A DNA stretch of 7,678 bases from contig CANPVI010000070.1 in the NCBI GenBank assembly GCA_947581665.1, positions 1 through 7,678 of the forward strand. Direction: 5' to 3'. The stretch is from an uncultured Atopobiaceae bacterium (GTDB lineage Bacteria; Actinomycetota; Coriobacteriia; Coriobacteriales; Atopobiaceae). The position numbers and the translations under genes were made by a program. Within the stretch, counting starts at the first letter, position 1. Each line of letters begins with the position of its first letter. This document shows, piece after piece, positions 1 through 7,100 of this stretch. The notes beneath the pieces are model-generated. The model did no database searches, had not been told where the DNA came from, and saw only the letters and a program-made list of their open reading frames with translations.

Positions 1-1361
1 GCCGTGCAGCCTTTGAAGCACGCCTTCCCCCAGCTCGTGACATCGCCCCAGATGAGGGCCTCCTCCAGCGAGGTGCATCCCTCGAAGGCGGAATCGGGGA
101 TGACGGTGAGCGAGCTCGGCAAGCTGATGGACGCGAGGGCCGTGCATCCCTTGAACGCCGATGGTCCGAGCTCGACTATATCCGGCCATATGGTTATGTC
201 CTCGAGGTTCGTGCAGCCCTCAAAGGCGCTCGCACCGATCTTCGTCACTGGATGGCCGTCTATTTCGGAGCTGATGGAGACATACGAATCGCTGCCCACG
301 TATTTGGTGATGGTGACGTTGCCCTCGTCGTCGATGGCGTACTGGAGCCCGTCTTCTCCCCCCGTCTTACCCGCATCGCTCGAGGTTCCGGAGCTTTGCT
401 CGACAGCGTCCTCTTCGGTCTCGACCTCTTCCTCCTCCATCTCGACTTCAGCCGCGGAAGAGGGGGCGGTCGCGACTCCGTATTCCGTGATGACGACGCG
501 ATCCTCCTTGGGGAAGCTCTCGCCAGCCTGGAACTCCGCATCGCCCTTGATCGAGATGCGCATGACGCTGCCGACGCTCGCTCCCGCCGTGTTGGGGACT
601 TCGATGACCATGACGTCCTCGAAGCCGAGCTCCTCGAAGATGCCGGCCACATCCGAAGCGGGTTGCCCGACGTAATCGGACGCCCCCTCGGGCACGGTGA
701 TCACGCCGGGGTTATAGAGGAGCGCGACCGCGATGATGATGACGGCCGCGAGGGCCACGATCGCGACGATGATCACGGTCCTGTACTGGCGGAGCCTCTC
801 GATGGGGGCAAGTGTCTCGACGGACGAGGATCCCGGCTCTTCGCTGGGCTCTTCGCTGGGCTCTTCGCTGGGCTCTTCGCTGGGCTCTTCGCTGGGCTCT
901 TCGCTGGGCTCTTCGCCGGGCTCTTCGCCGGGCTCCGCAACGGTGCCATCGGGCGGCATTGCGCCTTCAGGGGGTTCTACGCCATCCGTCGCGATCTCTT
1001 CGTCGGCGCCTGCAACGACTCCGGACCTTGCATCGTCCGTGGTCTCCCCATCGGCGGTTTCAGCCTCAAGGGACTCCGCGACCTCGGTCTCCACCTCTAT
1101 CTCGCCAGCAGCGAGAGCGTCCTTTCGCGGTTCATCCGGCTCAGGGTGGTCCTCTTCCTCCATCGTGTCCGAAGTCTCTTGGCCACTCGGCCGGACGATC
1201 TCTTCGGGCTCTTCGAGTCTCACGCCACACCCATTGCAGAAGCGAGCAGTGGGAGGGTTGAGCGTGCCGCACTCCGGGCAGCGGATGACCGAGTTCCCGG
1301 CAACGCCCGCGTCCGTCTCTTCCTCAGGTTGTCCCCCAAAAGCTGAAAGTGGCTCGTCCAT
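1..1361 (-). CDS. Zinc-ribbon / transmembrane / PASTA-like / BspA-type LRR surface protein (partial, C-terminus beyond window)
   Basis: The minus strand is open from an ATG at 1361 to the window edge, giving 453 visible residues. Residues 28-45 form a zinc ribbon (CPEC, ten residues, CNGC). Residues 47-176 are strongly acidic and end in EPGE/EPSE tetrapeptide repeats. A basic stretch (RLRQYR) precedes one hydrophobic helix at about 195-216, which predicts the N-terminus inside and the C-terminus outside. Residues 221-293 (VPEGASDYVGQPASDV and onward) resemble a single divergent PASTA domain. An acidic Ser-rich linker follows. From about 340 there are BspA-type leucine-rich repeats, with four copies of the AF.GCT-like signature (SAFEGCT, SAFKGCT, SAFEGCT, ACFKGCT). 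A surface binding or adhesion role is inferred from the family. The chosen start has GGGGGAG only 2 nt upstream. An in-frame ATG at 1403 would add 14 residues and has a weaker ribosome binding site. The gene is transcribed away from the operon at 1553, so a functional link is unproven. Confidence 0.92.
   Translation of the reverse strand, partial: MDEPLSAFGGQPEEETDAGVAGNSVIRCPECGTLNPPTARFCNGCGVRLEEPEEIVRPSGQETSDTMEEEDHPEPDEPRKDALAAGEIEVETEVAESLEAETADGETTDDARSGVVAGADEEIATDGVEPPEGAMPPDGTVAEPGEEPGEEPSEEPSEEPSEEPSEEPSEEPSEEPGSSSVETLAPIERLRQYRTVIIVAIVALAAVIIIAVALLYNPGVITVPEGASDYVGQPASDVAGIFEELGFEDVMVIEVPNTAGASVGSVMRISIKGDAEFQAGESFPKEDRVVITEYGVATAPSSAAEVEMEEEEVETEEDAVEQSSGTSSDAGKTGGEDGLQYAIDDEGNVTITKYVGSDSYVSISSEIDGHPVTKIGASAFEGCTNLEDITIWPDIVELGPSAFKGCTALASISLPSSLTVIPDSAFEGCTSLEEALIWGDVTSWGKACFKGCT
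835..930 (-). repeat. Eight in-frame 12-bp tandem repeats encoding EPSE/EPGE
   Basis: On the plus strand, six identical units GGCTCTTCGCTG (835-906) are followed by two units GGCTCTTCGCCG (907-930). Read on the minus strand they encode two EPGE then six EPSE tetrapeptides, in the acidic linker just before the membrane helix of the surface protein. The unit is a multiple of three, so gain or loss of copies would lengthen or shorten the linker without a frameshift. Confidence 0.97.
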
Positions 1362-1461
1362 CGCTCCCCCATCGCAGCGAGCCGCGCGCAAAGGCACACC
1401 CATCGCCTGACGAGCGGCTGATATGTCGATCACACCCTACGTGGCGATGACTCGCGATTCA

Positions 1462-1476
1462 TTAGCTGAGAGCTAA
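1462..1476. promoter_or_regulatory. Short perfect inverted repeat TTAGCT-GAG-AGCTAA
   Basis: Two 6-base arms (1462-1467 and 1471-1476) are perfectly complementary around a 3-base centre. It lies between divergent genes and has no U-run after it, so it looks more like a small operator than a terminator. No specific regulator is recognised. Confidence 0.45.
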
Positions 1477-1511
1477 AGACATCCGAGCGTATTGGACTTG
1501 CTTGGATGTCT
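1477..1511. promoter_or_regulatory. Perfect 8-bp inverted repeat AGACATCC-N19-GGATGTCT
   Basis: The arms AGACATCC (1477-1484) and GGATGTCT (1504-1511) are perfect reverse complements separated by 19 bases. One mismatch further inward the symmetry resumes for two more bases (AG/CT). The repeat starts directly after the preceding small inverted repeat. It lies 42 bases upstream of the GTPase start codon, which suits an operator for the operon, but the regulator is unknown. Confidence 0.5.
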
Positions 1512-1540
1512 AAGATGATGCGGGATGTATCGATGATGAC

Positions 1541-1547
1541 GGAGGGG
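1541..1547 (+). promoter_or_regulatory. Ribosome binding site of the dynamin-like gene
   Basis: GGAGGGG lies upstream of the ATG at 1553, with 7 bases between GGAGG and the start. This strong match fixes that start codon. Confidence 0.85.
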
Positions 1548-1552
1548 ACTCA

Positions 1553-4090
1553 ATGGCAACCATCAAGATCGTGAGCAACCCCTATCTGAAGAGCAATTCC
1601 TTCTACACACTTGAGCACGGTAGTTGGATGGAGATCGGGCCCGGCAACCACCCAAAGGTTCGCCTCCTTGAAACAGCCATCAAGCAAGGGGTCCTCGCCT
1701 TCAAGGCGAAGACGATCCTCGATATCATCGTCGACGAATTCGGTAGCGCCACTGAAATGCCGCGGATCGTTTTCGAGGGAACTGATAGCGACTTCGAAGA
1801 ACTCGAGTCTCTATGCAAGCGCGATTACCACGATCGCATCACCTTGGAAAGATCGCCTCGTCGCCTTCCCGAAGCCCAGGAAGTTCTTCCCCAACTTGTC
1901 CGAAATATGGATGCGGCCACGGCACGTCTCGATTCGATGGAGTCGGAGGGTGATGACTGGGCTGAGGGCCTGCTCGATCAAATCCGCCTTTCCTCTACCC
2001 CGACGCTCTGCGTACTTGGACACGCGGACGTCGGGAAAGCGGCGTTCGCCAACGCCCTCATCGGCTGCGACTTGATCCCGGACTCTCCTCCGTTGCTCTC
2101 CAAAACGTATATTCGCATTCGCAGAACACACGATGCGCAGTTGGGGCGCATGCGCGTATCGCATCAGGACGCCTCGTTCTCTTTCGATTTCGACGAATCG
2201 GGCTTGGTAGAAGACTCGGCTCTATTCGTCAAGTCGCCCGCGGATGGTTGCGGCTGGACCTCCGAATTAGAGTCGTGGCTCCTCAGCAGGGATCGAGATG
2301 CCGACGAAGGTGACACGCGATCTGTCGCTCAACGGCTACTGGCCCAGCTAGCACCAATACTTGAGAGCGCTTTCGATGAAGCCGGCGGATACGTGGTTGT
2401 CGAATGCGACATCCCGCTCGATAGTCCGGATGCGTCGGATTCGAACCTTGATGCGGAAATGCTCTACGTGCCCGACGACGTCGTTGAGTTGTCCAGGCAA
2501 GACAGCCGAGATGCCCTTGTGCCTCTGCGGCGACCGAGCGCCATACTGCCGATCTTCGTGTGCGACATGGACGACATGGCGTCGGATCGCACGATGGAGC
2601 TCTGCAAGGCAGTCTCCGATTCGACGAACATCGACAAACGGTTCGCCATGATCATCGTCAACGAGCCGCAAGCGCAAGACCTTCCGAATTCCTTCTCCAT
2701 GCGTTTCGAGACAAGCGTTCTGGGCAGGCCTTTCCCGAAGCTGCTCGATGGGCAGGGAGTGTTCTTCGTTTCGGCTTCCCGTGCGCTGAGGGCAATGGGC
2801 GGAGAGCGAACCACTGGATCCGCAACTCAGACTCCAAACGTAGGCATTCCGAAACTCTACCGCTTCGACATACAACCGGATCAACTCAAGGCGAGGGATG
2901 TCGAATTCGCAAACATTGACCAGGGAAGCGAACTGGTTGATTGCGGCATGGACACGATCCATCGCGAAGTCGAACGTTACGTAGAGCACTATGCCCCCTA
3001 CGACATCTGCTCTCGGATTTACAGGGGGCTCTCGATCATCGTTGAGGAGAACGACAAGACAAGCAAAGCCCGCCGCTCGTCGCTCGAAGCCGATTTGAAT
3101 GACGCGCTCAAGACCCTTGAGGAACATGAGGAAGCCATTCGATCCGAGATCAGCTGCACTGAAAAGCACTGTTGGGAAGAGGCAAAGTCGGGCTATTCAA
3201 AGTACATGGACGAAGCCGTTGATGCCGATGAATGGGAAAACGCGGTAGAGGACTTCTACGAAGCGGAGGCCACCGTCCTCCACGAAGTGGCAGATCGATA
3301 TGGATTGGACGAACAGAAGCACGCCTTTGACGAGAGGCTTCGCGCCGTGATGCAAGGCTCTCGCAATCAAGATTCCGCTCCAACCCTAGAGCACAATGCC
3401 GGCAACGCATTCTCTGCCGTCCCTAAGTTCATCAATGACATTGCTGGCGTAATGCAGGAGAAGGGGAAGGTCGACAAGCTCCAAGAGAACATTCGCGCGG
3501 AAGTTGCGTCCTTGCTCTACGACCAGATCGTCTTCCAGTATCTCGAGAAGGCGAAGAGGGCCTATCGACATGTGGAGGATATTTCCAAAATGTACTGGAA
3601 GGCCAAGGCGACGGAGGCGATCGAAAAACTCGCACAAGTTGCCAAGGGCAGCAAGGCCGCCATGCAAAACGATTGGGATCAGCTTCCGCGCATCCTGCTT
3701 GCCAACGAGCCTTACGAACCCGAAGTGCATGATCTGGGACATAAAGAGAGGTTTATCAGCGGGATCCATATCGGCGCCTTCAACATGCCGACCTCCGAAG
3801 ATCTCGACCTGGAAAAGCTCGATGAAACCTTCGATCGTCAAATGCACTGGACCATAAAGCACGCGATTTCCGAAACGAGGCGCCTTCACGGCGAAGAGTT
3901 CTCGAGATGGCTCTTGAGCGTCATGGACTGGTTCATGGAGCACTTGCGGTCCCTCAACCAGGACATACGCGTTGATCTTTCATCGGCAAACGCGATCAAC
4001 AAGCAGCTACACCGCATTTCCAACAACCAACAACAGCTGAACTCCGCATTGGGCGATGCCGAGCACGCGATGGCATGGATTGATCGATAG
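1553..4090 (+). CDS. Dynamin-like GTPase-fold protein with degenerate nucleotide-binding motifs
   Basis: This 845-residue protein is first in the operon. Residues 1-120 form an alpha/beta N-terminal domain (VSNPY near the start, IVFEGT at 72-77) of a kind I associate with some bacterial dynamin-family proteins; that is from memory. A GTPase-like fold follows. The P-loop GHADVGKA (156-163) matches GxxxxGK but has Ala where Ser/Thr binds magnesium. Next comes a dynamin-like switch I region (LIPDSPPLLSKTYIRIR, 174-190). A candidate G3 around 303-309 lacks DxxG. A strand at 331-337 is followed by a G4-like strand, MIIVNEPQAQD (366-376), which lacks NKxD. VFFVSASRAL (403-412) fits G5. Residues 465-845 are mostly helical and charged, as expected for a dynamin stalk or coiled coil; no membrane helix is seen. 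It may be a weak or pseudo-GTPase acting on membranes or as a scaffold. The next gene starts 33 bases downstream, which suggests joint action. Reading frame is certain, family fairly likely, role unknown. Confidence 0.88.
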   Translation: MATIKIVSNPYLKSNSFYTLEHGSWMEIGPGNHPKVRLLETAIKQGVLAFKAKTILDIIVDEFGSATEMPRIVFEGTDSDFEELESLCKRDYHDRITLERSPRRLPEAQEVLPQLVRNMDAATARLDSMESEGDDWAEGLLDQIRLSSTPTLCVLGHADVGKAAFANALIGCDLIPDSPPLLSKTYIRIRRTHDAQLGRMRVSHQDASFSFDFDESGLVEDSALFVKSPADGCGWTSELESWLLSRDRDADEGDTRSVAQRLLAQLAPILESAFDEAGGYVVVECDIPLDSPDASDSNLDAEMLYVPDDVVELSRQDSRDALVPLRRPSAILPIFVCDMDDMASDRTMELCKAVSDSTNIDKRFAMIIVNEPQAQDLPNSFSMRFETSVLGRPFPKLLDGQGVFFVSASRALRAMGGERTTGSATQTPNVGIPKLYRFDIQPDQLKARDVEFANIDQGSELVDCGMDTIHREVERYVEHYAPYDICSRIYRGLSIIVEENDKTSKARRSSLEADLNDALKTLEEHEEAIRSEISCTEKHCWEEAKSGYSKYMDEAVDADEWENAVEDFYEAEATVLHEVADRYGLDEQKHAFDERLRAVMQGSRNQDSAPTLEHNAGNAFSAVPKFINDIAGVMQEKGKVDKLQENIRAEVASLLYDQIVFQYLEKAKRAYRHVEDISKMYWKAKATEAIEKLAQVAKGSKAAMQNDWDQLPRILLANEPYEPEVHDLGHKERFISGIHIGAFNMPTSEDLDLEKLDETFDRQMHWTIKHAISETRRLHGEEFSRWLLSVMDWFMEHLRSLNQDIRVDLSSANAINKQLHRISNNQQQLNSALGDAEHAMAWIDR

Positions 4091-4109
4091 GGCGATACGG
4101 ATCACATAG

Positions 4110-4117
4110 AGGAGGGG
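4110..4117 (+). promoter_or_regulatory. Ribosome binding site that fixes the GTG start of the ATPase gene
   Basis: AGGAGGGG lies 8 bases (measured from AGGAGG) before the GTG at 4124. No ATG lies at a suitable distance in this frame, so the strong site supports GTG as the start. Confidence 0.85.
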
Positions 4118-4123
4118 TTCTCC

Positions 4124-7100
4124 GTGGGCATTCGAAAGGCATTGAAGAAGGCCAGCGATACGGTCATCAACGGCATCGCTGCGGCATCTGCGCTCAGCCC
4201 ATCCCAGCTAGACGAGGTCGCAGAGGATCGGAACAGATATCTATCGCAAATGCCCTCGAGAGACGATCCCGAGGCGATAGAGACGACGGCGCGCTATCTG
4301 GGTGCAAGCGCCGTCGAGATCTTCAACGCCTATCTCCCGCAGATTCACGATCTCTACCTACCGGTATCTGAAGACGCCGAATACGACGGTTCGTTCGACC
4401 AGACCCACAACGTACGCTTTATCCACCTCACGAGATGGGTCTCAACCAAAGACGAAAACGCGCTCGATAAGCTCGTCAATGTCTACGAGGTGCTTTCGGA
4501 TGCTCAGTGCAACATCGCGCTGGTGTTCCATCGGTCGATGGTGACGACGGACGTCTATCTCGCCGTCACCGACGTGGAGAATTCCAGCGATAACGTCGAT
4601 GTGAACAACTACATGCAGCGGCTCCTTGAAGCCCTTCGTGGAAATTTCCCCGGCTCCGAATGGGAGAGGGAAATCGGCGAAGGCCGCATACCCTGCGTGG
4701 ATCGCTGGACTCCCTACTCCGTCGCAGCAGTCTCGAACCTTCCCACCGAGAAGTCGGAGAAGTTCGTAAGCCAGACCATCGACAAGCTGCTTGATGGCGT
4801 CGTACCCAATCGTCCGGAAGAAGAGTACACGCTCATCCTCCTCGCGACCCCTGTGGATGATGCCCGCGAGCGGCAAACCCACCTTGGCGAGATCTACTCC
4901 GCGCTCGCACCGATGGCAGAGTGGCAAACGAGCTACACCTACAACGAGAACAACGCCCGCTCCTCCCAGGCAACTGCCGGGGTAAACCTTGGTGTGAGCA
5001 TAGGCTCTCAAGTCGGTCAAAGCACCGGGATCTCCGATTCGGCGGGGACCAGCGATAGCACATCTGAGAACGAATCAGAAAGCACCAGCTGGGGTAGAAG
5101 CGATAGCCGTGGGCACTCCGAGGGCACGAGCAAATCCCAGAATGACTCGGCGTATGGGGGCGTTTCGTTCGGAACAAGCGATCTTCTTCCGTTTTCTCTC
5201 GGCGGCAACGCTGGCGGATCACATTCAACGGGGAGTGGCACGTCCACGACCACGAGCCAGACCGCCACGATCTCAAACACGCTCAGCAAAACCCTCGGAA
5301 AGACCCTCTCAAGAGCGTTGAGCCGCACGCTCACCACCACGTCAAGCGTTTCAAGCTCCCAGAGTATGGGGGCAAACTTCGGCCTCAACTTCGCCCGTTC
5401 TTCGAGCGTCATGACCACGGTTGGCAAGGGCGAGCAATTCAATCAGTCCTTCAAGAACTACACGGTGAAGCACGCTCTCGAGCAGCTCGAAGAGCAAATG
5501 AAGCGCATCGACACAAGCTTGGCTTTAGGCATGTGGGACTTCGCCGCTTATGTGGTGAGCGAGGATTCGAATGTGGCGAATAACGTGGCCCATAGCTATC
5601 TTGCGCTCACCCAAGGCGAAGAATCTTTCCTCTCGGAATCGGCGATCAATCTCTGGCGAGGGAATGTGGGAGAGGAGGCTGAGGTCGCCCAGCACATCTG
5701 CTCTTACTTGCGCGATCTGAGACATCCCTTGTTTGGTCTCAATCCATCGGTGGTTCAGGGGGATTCTTCGTATTACGTCTATCCTCAGATCGTATCCGCA
5801 ACCACGAGCCTTTCTGGCAAGGAGCTCGCCTACTCATTGAACTTCCCGAAGAAATCAGTGGCTGGCTTGCCCGTGTTCGAATGCGCCGAATTCGCTCGAA
5901 ACGTGTCCGTCCTCGACGACGACTTGACGCGATACGAGACCATCTCGCTCGGAAACATCTATCACATGCACCACGTGGAGCCGACCTCGGTCGACCTCTC
6001 GCTCCCATCACTTGCGTCCCACACCTTCATCACGGGCAGCACGGGCGCAGGCAAGACCAATACGACCGCGCTCATACTCGAGAGGGCACGAAGCAAGGGC
6101 ATCAAGTTCCTTGTCGTCGAGCCCGCCAAGGGCGAGTACAAGGATCTCTTCGGGAGTGATCCCGATGTGAGCGTCTATGGCACGAATCCCGATCTCACGC
6201 CGTTACTCCGCATCAATCCCTTCAGCTTCCCCGCTGGCATCCACATCCTCGAGCATCTCGATCGCCTCGTCGAGATCTTCAACGTTTGCTGGCCCATGTA
6301 TGCGGCCATGCCCGCCGTCCTCAAGGATGCGATCCAGAAGTCATACGAGGATTGCGGTTGGGATCTCACCACTTCCGCGAATCCCTTCGGAAGAGACCTC
6401 TATCCGAACTTCCGCGATGTTGAGCGCAACATACGGACCATCATCGAATCCAGCGAATACGATGAAGAGAACAAGGGTGCCTACAAGGGATCGCTCATCA
6501 CGCGCGTCGCATCGCTGAGCAATGGCATCAACAAGCTGGTGTTCACCGAGGACGAGCTCAGCGAGGAGGAGCTCTTCGACCACAACGTCATCGTGGATTT
6601 GAGTCGCGTCGGCTCGAGCGAGACGAAGTCGCTCCTCATGGGTCTCATGGTCCTGAAGCTCCAAGAGCATCGCATGGCCACGAGCGAAGGCTCGAATCTT
6701 CCATTGCGCCATCTGACGGTTCTCGAAGAGGCGCACAACCTCCTCAAGCGCACCTCGACGGAGCAGCCCGTTGACGGCGGCAACCTCATCGGCAAAAGCG
6801 TGGAGATGCTCTCAAACGCCATTGCCGAGATGCGCACCTACGGCGAGGGCTTCATCATCGCCGACCAGGCGCCAGGCCTCTTGGACCTGTCGGTCATCCG
6901 AAACACGAATACGAAGATCATCATGCGGCTTCCCGATTTCGAAGACCGGAAGCTCGTGGGCTATGCAGCGAGCCTCAACGATGACCAGATCCGAGAGCTC
7001 GCCAAACTGCCGCGGGGCGTCGCCGCGGTCTATCAGAACAATTGGATCGAGGCGGTGCTTTGCAAGATTGATCGTGCTGATCTCCCGGAGATTCCCTATC

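Larger units (their letters stand above)
1362..1552. promoter_or_regulatory. Divergent intergenic region between the surface-protein gene and the GTPase-ATPase operon
   Basis: These 191 bases separate two divergently transcribed genes and should hold promoters for both. I find no convincing sigma-70 pair. TTGGAC at 1492-1497 is a possible -35 for the plus strand, but no good -10 sits 16-18 bases downstream; TAAGAT at 1511 is only 13 bases away. The region contains the two inverted repeats listed separately and a third GGATGT at 1523-1528. It also has a short direct repeat, GATGATG, at 1514-1520 and 1532-1538. Confidence 0.6.

Noticed and set aside
835..930. CRISPR array
   Set aside because: The 12-bp units are directly adjacent with no spacers and encode an in-frame tetrapeptide repeat.
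252..1346. Long plus-strand open frame (364 aa) with repeated LFAG, plus others at 4-675, 733-1410 and 812-1261
   Set aside because: These are shadows of the minus-strand surface protein. Only the minus frame gives a zinc ribbon, membrane helix and leucine-rich repeats, and the repeats arise from the 12-bp array read in the wrong frames.
1401..1449. CATCGCC (1401-1407) and GGCGATG (1443-1449) as an inverted repeat
   Set aside because: The arms are only 7 bases, 35 bases apart, do not extend, and one overlaps a possible start codon; likely chance.
1462..1511. Intrinsic terminator in the divergent region
   Set aside because: The stems lack a GC-rich core and a U-run, and no gene ends there because the flanking genes diverge.
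2348..3169. Minus-strand open frame of 273 aa inside the dynamin-like gene
   Set aside because: No recognisable domain, no suitable ribosome binding site, and it lies wholly opposite a well-supported 845-residue coding sequence; it is explained by codon bias.
4442..5020. Minus-strand frames opposite the ATPase gene (also 6812-7390)
   Set aside because: They lie antisense to a gene with clear Walker motifs, and their compositions look like reverse reading rather than proteins.
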